Positions 1-11,028 of a stretch of 64,000 nt of DNA are shown piece by piece (the stretch's first letter is position 1; the number at the start of each line of letters is the position of its first letter). Made by a program: the position numbers and the translations under genes. The DNA is from Owenia fusiformis (Eukaryota > Annelida > Polychaeta > Sabellida > Oweniidae), in the NCBI GenBank assembly GCA_903813345.2, contig CAIIXF020000004.1, positions 16,167,513 to 16,231,512 on the forward strand, written 5' to 3'. The notes below the pieces were generated by a model. It was not told the DNA's origin and ran no database searches. It saw nothing but the letters and a program-made list of their open reading frames with translations.

Positions 1-214
1 CTATTCCCTTTTACACAATACCACGTGCAAAACATTCAGGACTTCATTATGCCATTGAACCATTTTTACTTTTAGGTTTACTGCATTTACGAGATCATGT
101 CTGGCACAATAAACGTCCAATAGTTCACACGCATATTCTCATATATGCCCATTTATGAATTGCCAAGTTAACCATAATTTGATAAAGAAGATAATAAAAA
201 ACATAAACATCATA
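1..214. other. No gene seen
   Basis: AT-rich sequence left of the first inverted-repeat element. No coding frame, RNA gene or repeat could be supported. Confidence 0.5.
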
Positions 215-2416
215 CACTCCCCTCCAAATGTTTGGCAACCTAAGCTCCCTCATTGAACTACGTGTTAAAGCATATTTATGTTTGAATTTTAATTAACATA
301 ACGCGCGACGAAAATACTTATTAATATTGTTTGAAATGTAACTTGACTTCATTTCAAATGTCAATTCCAATTGACGATTTTGATGAATTTTTAAAAAATC
401 ATCATTCCAATGTAAACCAATGGGAAATGGTGGGTTCAGGGCAAATCTGATTTCAGGATATCTATCCAGTAAAAGAATCACCAATTTTTTATCTAGATTG
501 TTGAATTGTCTTTCTTTGTTGTACGCTAGGTGTTTAGTTTACTTTATGAATACTAAGGTTACAGAGCTCCAAAGTCGTTTTTGAAAATTATTTTTCGCCT
601 CCAGTGTTATTTCAATAGGAGGAGATTTTTGAAACATAACTTTGACTTTGACCTATAACTTTTCTGAACCTGAAGAAACGTGTCAATGTTTTGTTAAATA
701 AAGTTTGCAAATTCAACTTGTATTTTTGCAAGAAATTGGATGGATGAATATTCTGTCACATGACGTGTGGCAAACCTATCATTTCCCATTGGTTTATATG
801 GGAATGTCGATTTTCAAAAAATCATCAGATTTATTATCAATTTTCGACCTAATGTAATTAAAGTCCCCGTCTAAAGTTTGAAAATATTTTTTTTCATTCA
901 TTTACTATTTGTCAGGACTTAAATGGTTCCGATAAGCTTCCCGTATAAAAAACAATATGGCGGCTCCTGGATCAGTCCATTTTTAAGAAATAAGGGGAGT
1001 TCTGTAAAATCCAGTTTATTGAAATTGTCTTTGAGATAATGTAATCCGTTTATAATGATTTTGAAAACATTATCCATAGAGTGATTGCGTTCAAAGAATA
1101 TATACAACAGCCAATATAAATCCTTGTATTAGAACTGCTTTGTTTCATTTGTAGGATATTTCATATGCCAAGCTGTGTGCTATTACGTTATGAGGAAATT
1201 TAGATGTCAATTTTTCCTTATTATACACAAATAGAAGATCCTGAAACTTCACCCATAAATGTGGAATTGATTTGTCAAAATAAAAATCACCCTTTTATAA
1301 ATGTGTGACGATCTATAATATACGTATGCTATATAACAGTTAGAGGTGTTGACACAACGACCTCGAGCCTGTGAACCCTTGAGTATTATTCCGGGATCGG
1401 GCCTTTTATACTAAACGGTGAGCAACACCAGAAACGAGCGTTCGATTTGCTAAACGATATGCGTCACCCTTTAAAAAGTGATTTTAGAGATTTTTGAACA
1501 AAAAAAAATGTTCAAAAAAAAGTTGTGAGCATTTCATTTCTCAAATATTCAAATTTCCCGCCATTTTTCAAAAAAAGTTGAAATTTCTTAATCATCAAAT
1601 ATTTCTTAATGCATTTCAAAAAAGATTATCTTTTTAACACCAATGCAAAGATTGAACAAAAGACACGCTATTTCAATAATAAAATGTCATATTTAATGGG
1701 CCACTTCAATGTTTTAGCTTATCAAAAATATTTTGAAACATTAGTGATGTCACTAAGGTAACAAAAACTTTTTGAAAAAAATTGAATTTTTTTTTCGATA
1801 TCAATCTTTTCTAAATATGCTAGACTTTCATAAAAACTAATGTTGAATGTCTAACCAAATTAAAAGGAAGAATAAATTATGTTTTAGATATCATTGTACC
1901 ATTGGTTTCTATGAGAACTAAAATTTTGAAATGCATTTTTCTCAGAACCATTTTCATGCACTGATAAGTTCATTTCTCGCTTGTTTATCAACCGATTTTC
2001 TTAATTTTTTCGGCAAAAAACATTGGAAGATGAATGCTATGCATTGATATGAATTGTGGCTAATTAGAAGATATGAGTGACCTCTAAAAGTTGGTTTTAA
2101 ATAAATTCACAAATTTTGGAACAAAAAGTCTATCAAAAACCACTTTTTGAAATTTTAAAAAAAGTTTCACATATCACACTTTGATAGCATTGGGTAAGAC
2201 TACAATATTAGCCAAAGTGGTTTAAACTTTACATGGGGCCTTTAAGGAAAAAATTGGAAAAAATTTGGAGGCATTGGAGATGAAGTCAAGGTACATTTCC
2301 ATCAATATTATAAGTATGTTCTTCGCAAGTTATATAAATAAAAATTCAAACATAAAGAGGGATTAACACGTAGTTCAATGAGGGAGCTAATGTTGTCAAA
2401 CTTTTGGAGAGGAGTG
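215..2416. mobile_element. 2.2-kb non-coding TIR transposon, CACTCC-ended family
   Basis: The two ends form a terminal inverted repeat of about 90 bp. It begins CACTCCCCTCCAAATGTTTG on the left and CACTCCTCTCCAAAAGTTTG on the right when reversed, and both arms run on through an identical stretch that includes CTCCCTCATTGAACTACGTG. A TA dinucleotide flanks each end (213-214 and 2417-2418), as in Tc1/mariner-type insertions. The interior is AT-rich with many homopolymer runs and no transposase-like frame, so this is a non-autonomous element. The same terminal motif recurs at 16598-16756, 40250-40440 and in the tandem array at 40422-40783. Confidence 0.75.
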
Positions 2417-2716
2417 TATCTATAAAATTTTTACTATATTTATAAAATATTCATACATTCCATAAAACACAAATTAAATCACAATATAAAATCGTTACTC
2501 AAAGTTAATATCCCATGTTGTCTTATAATGACGTCATAATCATAAGATATATCATTTTGCAATAGTGGTATTGACAAAATGCACGATGAGTTTAGAAGAG
2601 CATCAACCCCAGGATATTTCCGTAAAGCTGGAAAAGAGATGAGGCGTAGAGTGTTCTTCGTAATATTCTTTTTATGATTATTTATTATCATATTACTGCG
2701 ACATTTGTTTTATATA

Positions 2717-4392
2717 TAGGGTGGCCCGAAAGTATGCCCCCCCCCCAGGCAGACATACACCAATGTCCCCATTGTATGTGTCATATCATGTTAAAGCTTG
2801 TCCAAAGTTACATTGATTTACCAAGTAGCATGCTTCAACTCACAAACGGGAAAAATTGCACGCATTTCAAAATGCAGTGTTTTACCAAATAGTCCATGGT
2901 ATGACTTTCGAATATGAAGGATCTGTAGCACGTCACTATAGCGTAGCAACATTTGAAGCAGTATTTATGAAGGTGTATATGTCTTAATTCTTTTAAAATA
3001 CCATTTGCTGAAAAAACATCCAGCTTTCGGGTCAGAAAATGTCTTTCAGCACAATTGGTCAAAAAAACATAAATATTTTGATTCGAACTTTTATACATTT
3101 TATAAGACACAGACCGTTATTCTAAACATACGAACACAATTTATCACAATGTAAAAAATTACTATAATTTTAATGTAGATGTCGCTGTTTAATTAGTGTA
3201 ATTACGCAAGTGTGTTTTGCAGATTTTGTTTGATTTTTTCAAATATGAGCCAAGCCGATTCAACTAAATTGTGTGGAATATTCAGGTAATTTATGATTGG
3301 GAACATATAGTTTTTTACCATTTAAAACATTTTATTACCAGAATATTTCCATATAATCGCAAGGGGTCTAACAACAAATTATTGTTCATGTTTCATAAAA
3401 TATATAGGTATTGCAATGTTCATATATTCCAAGGGCATGTCTAATAATGCAATCGAACGCCTCACAATTCTTCCTCGACGTTACTTGTGGCTATCAAGTT
3501 TTCTGATGGCTGTTTCTTCTTTGACCTTACCGCTGGAAACAATCAAATTTTAGGAAGATAATGATAACGATTTTTCTCAATTATTCATGAATTCGACCAA
3601 GTCATGATATTTGTTTTATAAGCAACTAAGCTATATCTAACTACGGTTAACCTAAAACTAAAAGCTTAGAAACCTAAATCATATATTTAAATTCATTTTG
3701 TATTATTTTCTGTTGCATTGTGTTCTCCAAATTGTGAAAATTTGGGATTTTATTTTTTGGTAATTTTTTGACCTCTGTTAATGGCAGGCATAATTTAGCC
3801 TAAAAACCGGAAGTACATTTAACGGTTATAATAAAAATTATTAGGGAACATGTAGGTGTGGTAATGTTAGGTTAAATATCGCTGTGCATAGTGTGCTACC
3901 ATCTCCTTTATTAGACGTCCTAGAGATTTCATACCATGGACTAAAAATTAAAGTTTGGTTTTACACAAAATTAAAAATCTGTGTGTCTCCTTTGGCCATG
4001 TTAACAGCAGCGATTCTTTCCAGATGATCTTTAATGCACTTCAAACAAGGGTATGGTATTTTACAATCCTCGTAAAACCTTGTAAAGGCATTTTAGAAGA
4101 GTTTCCTTGTCTACCCTTAGAGTTTCCCTATCTACCCTTACTGACCTCTTTTTACAACTCAATATCCACCCTCTCATTGACGATAGCACCCATATCTTTG
4201 GTCACATTCAGTAAACACTAAGTTTTGAAATACCTGTAACTTTTTCGGATTTGTAATTTATACGTTGAACGATGATACTTATCAAATCAATGTACCTTTG
4301 GACAAGCTTCAAAATGATATATGACACATACTACGGGGACATTGGTGTAAGTCTTCCTAGGGGAGGGGGGGGCACACTTTCGGGACACCCTG
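2717..4392. mobile_element. Mariner-like TIR element (family B), split by a nested insertion
   Basis: The ends are inverted copies related to CAGGGTGTCCCGAAAGT, followed by a C-run and CAGACATACACCAATGTCC, with TA on the outside (left boundary slightly diverged, TA at 4393-4394). The arms stay similar for about 170 bp. A related copy lies at 33905-36681. Comparing the two shows that 2893-3945 is a separate element inserted into this one, so the original was about 620 bp and non-coding. No transposase motif is visible. Assignment to Tc1/mariner rests on the TA flanks and the CAGGGTG-type end only. Confidence 0.7.
2893..3945. mobile_element. Nested element with short TIRs
   Basis: About 1.05 kb bounded by the inverted 15-mer TAGTCCATGGTATGA (left 2893-2907, right about 3931-3945). 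In the sister copy at 36.4-36.7 kb, sequence matching the left flank (a GTTTTACCAAA-like stretch) runs straight into sequence matching the right flank (an ATTAAAGTTTGGTTTTACA-like stretch). That marks this block as an insertion. The interior is AT-rich with no frame that resembles a transposase. The target duplication is obscured by an A-run, so the superfamily is undetermined. Confidence 0.55.
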
Positions 4393-4625
4393 TACATTAA
4401 TATCGTATTGTTTAATATTTGCATTTGATATGTTCATACATATATGCTCCCCTGCATAAGTTTGGACCGAGTGTAAAGATGACTTTGCGCTTTGAATTCA
4501 CACTGATTTTAATGTTATTATATCCTCAACCATTTATATTAAACGTCTTATTTTTGAACGAAAAATAAGATACTTGTTGTTTTATTTCACCTTTTTTACG
4601 GATACTTTATGTTTTTCGAGTTTGG
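4393..4625. other. No gene seen
   Basis: Short AT-rich stretch between two transposons. It contains a CTCCCCTGCATAAGTTTGGA stretch that loosely recalls the CACTCC-ended family, but no partner arm was found. Confidence 0.4.
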
Positions 4626-4860
4626 ATAGATTATTCCGATAAATCCTTCCGTCTTTTGATATAATAGAAAAACGTTGATATATTAGCCAAGTTGATGATG
4701 TCATAATTGGTTGTAGGTTGAAATCTGACCGTGCAAAAAAACAAAAATAATATTATTCTTTTTGTTCATTTTGAAAAAAACAACATTATTAAGCCATCAA
4801 ATATATCAGAATTTCATTGATATATCAAAAGATGGAAGGCTTTATCGGAAAAATCTATTG
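4626..4860. repeat. Small foldback/MITE
   Basis: Arms of about 40 bp are inverted copies: left 4627-4666 contains TTCCGATAAATCCTTCCGTC, and right 4820-4859 reversed contains TTCCGATAAAGCCTTCCATC. The roughly 150-bp interior is AT-rich and non-coding. It ends about 30 bp before the LTR retrotransposon. Confidence 0.6.
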
Positions 4861-4891
4861 ACTTTGTAAGGTTGATTTATTCCATACTTAT

Positions 4892-5710
4892 TGTTACAGT
4901 ATTATGTTCTATCATATTCACATTAAGTTTAGTTTATCTATATGTATATACTGTAACTGATCTTTATTAGAGATCTTGGGTCAAGGTCACAATGACATTA
5001 TACACAGAACTGAACTGAATGACTCGTTAACTCTTGACCATCCAGAGAGTTCTAGAAAATATAACCATTCATTAAGACTTAATCATGTGACTGGAGATGT
5101 CCAATCAAAACTCAACAAGTAGTCTCAGTTCCAGAAGATTCTTTCTAGATGATTCTTTCACACTATAAATAAAACTGCAAAGTGGACTCAGTAGCAGATA
5201 ATTAAGTAATCATAACTGGACATCTCAAGGGAACTAAATAAAGCAGAATTTCAAAGTTGATCAAAGGACATCTTCTTAGCTGAATATTACAGACACCTAC
5301 TGTGGGAACATTTATAACACTAAAACACACAACCTGAGGACTTTATATGGACATATATTACAACACACACTATATACGGATTATCATATACATTCGTGGA
5401 TTATCATAAACATTTGTGGATTATCATCAAACATTTGTGGATTATCATCAAACATTATTGGATACGAACATTATAGGATTACGACGAACATTATTTGATT
5501 ATTACAAACATTGGAGAACTATTAACGATTATTGAAACTTTCGTGATCTGGAACATTCTCAAGGATCGTCAACGACATTTATCTACATATCATAAGTATT
5601 GACTTTTATATATTATTGTTATCGTTTTTTTTGGTTTTCAAAAATATATTACTGTACATTGTTATATTTTAATTGCTGTTTTTTACTTTCTGTTATTTTC
5701 GAACGTAACA
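4892..5710 (+). repeat. 5' LTR
   Basis: This 819-bp direct repeat matches 11029-11847 with no difference seen by eye. A TATA-like box CTATAAATA lies near 5163 with an initiator-like TCAGTAG about 25 bp on, so U3 probably ends near 5190. An AATAAA near 5235 would serve as the poly(A) signal in the 3' copy. U5 contains a short tandem repeat (5377-5515). A TCAAGGTCA nuclear-receptor-like half site lies in U3 near 4981. Confidence 0.93.
5377..5515 (+). repeat. Minisatellite inside the LTR
   Basis: About six degenerate units of 20-25 bp built on GGATTATCATAAACATTTG lie in the LTR downstream of the inferred transcription start. The same array is present in the 3' LTR at about 11514-11652. Confidence 0.8.
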
Positions 5711-5715
5711 GAAAT

Positions 5716-5733
5716 TGGGGGCTCGTCCGGGAT
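5716..5733 (+). promoter_or_regulatory. Primer-binding site, tRNA-Pro type
   Basis: These 18 nt, five bases after the LTR end, equal the primer-binding site that murine leukaemia viruses use with tRNA-Pro. The identification is from memory of that site. The match includes the CTCGTCCGGGAT core. Confidence 0.85.
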
Positions 5734-5822
5734 ACAACTATAACAAGCTAAAATTCATAAATCTTAAAATTCCAAATTCCAAATTTGTATATATAAATTG
5801 TGAAGACAGCAATTAACTGAAA

Positions 5823-8800
5823 ATGAGTTTTGAGGTTGAGACATTTTTAGAATCGCCCTCTTTGGAGGAATTTGACAGTTTAAAGAAAACTGAACTTCTG
5901 GCACTAGCAAAACATGTTGGTTTGGCAGTAAAAACTTCATACCGAAAAGGTGCAATAAAAAATATTCTGGTGCCATATTTGGTAGCGGAAGAAATATTAC
6001 CAGAAGAAGCATTAAAGCTTACCACGGAGCCAACCCAGCATGTTGATCCTATTGAATTTCAACAACAATTACAAATGAGAGAGCTTGAACTTAAATTACA
6101 AAATGAAAGGGAATTGAGAGAAAAAGAATTAGAAATTCAAAGTGAAAAAGAAATAAGATTAAAGGAACAAGAAATTCAAAAAGAAATTGAATTAAAACGG
6201 CTTGAAATAGAAGCTAAAAGCAAAACTGATGAACATGCTACTATGCATCAACATTTTGAAAATAGGTTTGACGCTTCAAAATTTCTCAAATTTGTACCTA
6301 AATTTCAAGAGAAAAATGTTGATAAATACTTTACACATTTTGAAAAAGTCGCTCAGAGCCTAGACTGGCCTAAATCTGCATGGCCAGTTATGCTTCAGAG
6401 TGTATTCATTGGTAAAGCGAGTGAAATATTTGCCTCTCTCTCAGCAGAAGCATGCTCTGATTATGACCTAATTAAAAATGCAATTCTTAAAGCTTATGAA
6501 CTAGTGCCAGAAGCTTACAGACAGAAATTTAGAAATGCCCACAAACAGAGTGACCAAACCCATGTTGAGTTTGCTCGAGAGCAAGAGCAGCTTTTTGACA
6601 GGTGGCTTGTCTCTAAAGATGTATCTGAAGAGTTTAAAAAGCTCAGAGAGCTTATGCTAATAGAACAATTTAAAAACTGTGTTCAGTATCACATTAGAAC
6701 TTACTTAGATGAACACAAGGTAGAAACTTTAAGTCAAGCTGCCACCCTGTCTGATGATTATGCTCTTACTCATAAGGGTAGTTTTATCAAAGGTAATCCT
6801 AACTCAAACTTTAGAGGTTATCAAGGTAACAAACCTTCATATGATACAAAATCAAATCAGTCCTCATTATCAAATACATCAGTTAAAGCAAAAGACCAGT
6901 CTAATTCATCACAGAGTTCTAGCTCAAAATCAGATCAATCAAATTCTTCAGGTCCAAAATCAAATGTCACCTGTAACTATTGTAAAAAGCCTGGTCATCT
7001 TATTTCTGAATGCTATAGGATTAAGAATAGAAGAGAGATGTCTGGTTCTGCTCATTCAAATGGTTGTGCTACTGTTCCCATTTCAAGAAAGCCCATTGTT
7101 TGGGATTCATATACGCATACTGAGAAATCTACTCATAGTGATATTATGGAGGATTATAAGCCTTTCATGTCGGAAGGATCTGTGTCACTGTCAAGTGATG
7201 ATACCAATTCAAAGCCAGTTAAGATTCTTAGAGACACGGGTGCATCTCAGACCTTGTTATTAGAAGGTGTCCTTCCTTTATCTGAGGAGTCATTCACAGG
7301 TACCCATATTTTGATGCAAGGCATTGAATTAGGATTTACTAAAGTTCCCCTCCATCGTATTCATATCACATCAGAGTTGGTCAAAGGGCCAGTTATTGTT
7401 GGTGTTAGGCCACAACTTCCTGTTGAAGGAGTCGCATTGCTTTTAGGCAATGATTTAGCTGGGGGTAAGGTATCATTAGACCCCATTGTTTCTGATCAGC
7501 CTTGTTCTATTGAAGATTCTGTCCAAGAGGACTCTGATATATATCCTGCTTGTGCTGTTACTAGGGCTATGGCTAAAAAGTTAGCTAATAGCGGGGATTC
7601 GTCTGTGGGAGATGACTTTGATAGTGGGTTTTTAAGCTCCTTGTTTGATGATGATTGTCACTCCCCACTTGTTAAAGATGATCCTTATCCTATTTTAAAG
7701 GCAAATTCTTCATTGAAACAGCCTTCTGTTCGAGCCAAGCAGTCAACTATTGAGGCAAATTCTTCATTGAAAAAGCCTATTGCCAGAGGTGATTCACCTT
7801 CTGAGCAGGATCACTATTTTAATGCGGTTTCGCCCGCTCTTGCTAGTCCTGATGAAGTTTCATCCTCTTCTAGTTCTGAGGTTTCATCCTCTATTTCTGA
7901 TAGTGATTCTTTGAAAAATGATCCTCATTCTAAAAACATGTTAATTTATGAACAAGAACATGATCCATCACTCATTGATCTTAATAAAAGATGTCTTACT
8001 ATTGATGAAGCTGACAAGGTCCCTGTTTGTTTCTACAAAAAGGATGGCATATTAATGCGAAAGTGGAGACCTCCTGAAGCTTCCCCTGAAGATGATTGGG
8101 CAATTGTGCATCAAATTGTTGTCCCAAAATCATATCATAAGGAAATCTTGAGTCTAGCTCATGATTCTCCCATGGCAGGTCATTTAGGAGTAACTAAAAC
8201 ATACCATAAAATACTCAATCATTTCTTTTGGCCCAAATTAAAACAAGATGTCCAAGAGTATTGTAGGTCTTGTCATACATGTCAAATGGTAGGGAAACCT
8301 AACCAGAAAATTCCAACTGCTCCTTTACACCCTATACCTGCATTCGATGAACCATTTAGTAAGGTTCTTATTGACTGTGTTGGTCCATTACCAAAAACAA
8401 AATCTGGTAATCAATATTTACTCACTATTCTTTGTATGGCCACACGGTTTCCAGAAGCGATTCCACTTAGAAATATCAAAGCCAAAAACATAGTGAAATC
8501 ACTCATCAAATTTTTCACCTTAGTTGGACTACCAAAAGATCTCCAGTCTGATCAGGGCTCAAATTTCATGTCAGGCTTATTCCAACAAGTCATGGATACC
8601 TTGGGTATCAAACAGTGTAAGTCAAGTGCCTATCACCCAGAGTCTCAAGGAGCTCTAGAGCGTTACCATCAGACACTTAAGACCATGATTAGAGCTTTCT
8701 GTTTTGAATATGAGAAAGACTGGGATGAGGGCATACCCTTGCTTCTGTTTGCTACCAGGGAGGCTAAGCAAGAATCATTAGGGTTCAGTCCATTTGAGCT

Positions 8801-10739
8801 AGTATTTGGTCATTCTGTGCGTGGTCCACTTAAATTGCTCAAAGAAAAGTGGCTGTCAGAAACTGAAAAGTTTAATCTGCTGAACTATGTCACTGGGTTT
8901 AAAGAGCGCCTATCAAAGGCTTGTGAAATAGCCAAAGAAAATTTGCTAAATAGCCAAGATAAAATGAAAACTTGGTATGACAGAAAAGTCAAAGAAAGAT
9001 CTTTCCAGCCAGGTGACAAAGTTCTTATATTGCTGCCACTTCAGACAAATCCATTACAGGCAAAATTCTATGGTCCTTATGTAGTGGATTCCAAGGTCAA
9101 TGACCTCAATTATATTGTCAAAACTCCAGATAGGCGCAAAGAAACACAACTGTGTCACATCAATATGATGAAAAAGTACTTTGAGCCAGACAAAGAGCTT
9201 GGCTCAGTTAAACCTGTAGTCACTTTGGCACCTGCCCTTGTAAAAGAAACTGATCTACAAGATTCAGATGATATCACTTATACTGATTTGGACTATGAAG
9301 ATATCAAAGGTTTGTCTAGGTTAAAGAACTCTGAAGTATTATCAAATCTAGATCATAAATTGCATCATGTGACAAATGATCAAAAACAGCAAGTCACAGA
9401 ATTAATTCATGAGTTCACTGATATCTTCTCTGATGTACCGACTAAGACATCTATAGCTTATCATGATGTTGAAGTCCAAGATGTAACCCCTATTAAGCAA
9501 CATGCTTATAGAGTAAATCCATCAAAATCTGAAGATTTGAGAGCTGAGGTCAATTATATGTTAGAAAATGACATAATTGAAAAGAGCAATAGCCCATGGA
9601 GTTCACCTGCTTTCATTGTACCAAAATCAAATGGTGGACGTAGGCTAGTGGTTAACTATATCAAGGTGAATCGAGTAACAAAGACCGATTCTTATCCAAT
9701 ACCACGAATTGACGACTGCATTGACAAAATTGGAACTGCTAAATATGTTAGTAAATTTGATCTCCTCAAAGGATTCCTAGGGGTTCCATTAACTGAAAGA
9801 GCAAAACAGGTATCTGCCTTTGTTACTCCTGATGGTTTGTACCAATTTAAAGTTATGCCATTTGGTATGAAAAATGCACCTGCCACATTTCAAAGAATGA
9901 TGAATGGCTTATTAGCAGACCTTGAAAACACTGGTGTCTACATCGATGATGTAATTGTCTATTCTGACACTTTTGATGAACACATGTGTTTGCTGCGTAA
10001 GTTGTTTGAAAGAATCTCTCTGGCCAATTTAACCATCAATTTGGCTAAGAGTGAATTTTGTAAAGCCACAGTTGAATATCTGGGCCATGTGGTAGGTCAG
10101 GGGCAGGTTAAACCAGTGAGTGCCAAAGTGGAGTCAATAACACAACTCCCAGCTCCTACTAATAAGAAAGAATTAATGAGAAGTCTTGGAATGGCTGGCT
10201 TTTATAGGAAGTTTTGTCCAAATTTCTCTTCAATTGCTCTTCCGTTGACCAATTTACTTGGGAAAAACATCAAATATGTGTGGTCTGAGCAATGTCATAC
10301 AGCCTTTGATAAAATCAAGGCCATACTAAGTGAAGAACCAGTGCTTGTTGCACCTGATTTTAGCAAGCCATTCAAGATCCAAGTAGATGCTTCTGATGTA
10401 GGAATGGGAGCTGTCCTATTACAAGAAAAGGATGGTATTGATCATCCAGTGTGTTATTATTCAAAGAAATTTGATAAACATCAGAGAAACTACTCCACCA
10501 TAGAAAAGGAATGTCTAGCATTACTTCTGTCATTACAGCATTTTGAAGTATATGTTAGTTCACCAGTTCATGCAGTTACTGTATTTACTGACCATAATCC
10601 GCTGACATTCCTTCATAGAATGAAGAACAAGAATCGTAGATTGTTGAGGTGGAGTCTGTTATTGTCAGAGTACAATCTTGACATAAGACACATAAAAGGC
10701 AAGGATAATTTAATTGCTGATACTCTTTCAAGAGTGTAA
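5823..10739 (+). CDS. Gag-protease-integrase-RT-RNase H polyprotein of the LTR element
   Basis: One frame of 1638 residues starts at the ATG about 110 bp after the 5' LTR. Gag fills about residues 1-400, with a charged coiled coil at about 65-140 and one CCHC zinc knuckle at 384-397. An aspartic protease DTGAS motif lies near 471. Residues about 590-740 are a serine- and acid-rich linker with a short duplicated segment (ANSSLK twice). Integrase follows, with an H2C2 zinc region at about 787-821 and a D-D-E core at about 851-946 with the last spacing of 35. Gypsy-type RT has YIDD at 1373-1376, and RNase H begins near 1520 and runs to the end. Gag and Pol share one frame, so no frameshift is needed for Pol. 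It is not a host gene. Confidence 0.93.
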   Translation: MSFEVETFLESPSLEEFDSLKKTELLALAKHVGLAVKTSYRKGAIKNILVPYLVAEEILPEEALKLTTEPTQHVDPIEFQQQLQMRELELKLQNERELREKELEIQSEKEIRLKEQEIQKEIELKRLEIEAKSKTDEHATMHQHFENRFDASKFLKFVPKFQEKNVDKYFTHFEKVAQSLDWPKSAWPVMLQSVFIGKASEIFASLSAEACSDYDLIKNAILKAYELVPEAYRQKFRNAHKQSDQTHVEFAREQEQLFDRWLVSKDVSEEFKKLRELMLIEQFKNCVQYHIRTYLDEHKVETLSQAATLSDDYALTHKGSFIKGNPNSNFRGYQGNKPSYDTKSNQSSLSNTSVKAKDQSNSSQSSSSKSDQSNSSGPKSNVTCNYCKKPGHLISECYRIKNRREMSGSAHSNGCATVPISRKPIVWDSYTHTEKSTHSDIMEDYKPFMSEGSVSLSSDDTNSKPVKILRDTGASQTLLLEGVLPLSEESFTGTHILMQGIELGFTKVPLHRIHITSELVKGPVIVGVRPQLPVEGVALLLGNDLAGGKVSLDPIVSDQPCSIEDSVQEDSDIYPACAVTRAMAKKLANSGDSSVGDDFDSGFLSSLFDDDCHSPLVKDDPYPILKANSSLKQPSVRAKQSTIEANSSLKKPIARGDSPSEQDHYFNAVSPALASPDEVSSSSSSEVSSSISDSDSLKNDPHSKNMLIYEQEHDPSLIDLNKRCLTIDEADKVPVCFYKKDGILMRKWRPPEASPEDDWAIVHQIVVPKSYHKEILSLAHDSPMAGHLGVTKTYHKILNHFFWPKLKQDVQEYCRSCHTCQMVGKPNQKIPTAPLHPIPAFDEPFSKVLIDCVGPLPKTKSGNQYLLTILCMATRFPEAIPLRNIKAKNIVKSLIKFFTLVGLPKDLQSDQGSNFMSGLFQQVMDTLGIKQCKSSAYHPESQGALERYHQTLKTMIRAFCFEYEKDWDEGIPLLLFATREAKQESLGFSPFELVFGHSVRGPLKLLKEKWLSETEKFNLLNYVTGFKERLSKACEIAKENLLNSQDKMKTWYDRKVKERSFQPGDKVLILLPLQTNPLQAKFYGPYVVDSKVNDLNYIVKTPDRRKETQLCHINMMKKYFEPDKELGSVKPVVTLAPALVKETDLQDSDDITYTDLDYEDIKGLSRLKNSEVLSNLDHKLHHVTNDQKQQVTELIHEFTDIFSDVPTKTSIAYHDVEVQDVTPIKQHAYRVNPSKSEDLRAEVNYMLENDIIEKSNSPWSSPAFIVPKSNGGRRLVVNYIKVNRVTKTDSYPIPRIDDCIDKIGTAKYVSKFDLLKGFLGVPLTERAKQVSAFVTPDGLYQFKVMPFGMKNAPATFQRMMNGLLADLENTGVYIDDVIVYSDTFDEHMCLLRKLFERISLANLTINLAKSEFCKATVEYLGHVVGQGQVKPVSAKVESITQLPAPTNKKELMRSLGMAGFYRKFCPNFSSIALPLTNLLGKNIKYVWSEQCHTAFDKIKAILSEEPVLVAPDFSKPFKIQVDASDVGMGAVLLQEKDGIDHPVCYYSKKFDKHQRNYSTIEKECLALLLSLQHFEVYVSSPVHAVTVFTDHNPLTFLHRMKNKNRRLLRWSLLLSEYNLDIRHIKGKDNLIADTLSRV

Positions 10740-11017
10740 TACCTCTATTTCTAAGAGGCTATTTGACTTATACTGCATATGCTTAAGGCTTTGTGCTAAT
10801 ATAATATAATAAAAAGATTGTACTTCGAGTGTGATTTGATAATATTATTATAATATGCTTTTGGGTTTTACTCAGTCTATAACTATATAAATAGTATTGC
10901 ATTTGACTATTGTAAATAAATGTTATGTAAGTCTCAACCTCATCTTTGAAAAATTGTAACCCTCACCACACCAGATATTATTGTAAAAGTTTTTCATTAT
11001 ATTCAAACTTTTCTTTT

Positions 11018-11028
11018 AAGGAGGGAGG
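11018..11028 (+). promoter_or_regulatory. Polypurine tract
   Basis: AAGGAGGGAGG sits directly before the 3' LTR, where plus-strand DNA synthesis of LTR elements starts. Confidence 0.85.

Noticed and set aside
2835-3110. 91-codon - frame as a transposase remnant
   Set aside because: It crosses the junction between family B and the nested element and shows no transposase motif.
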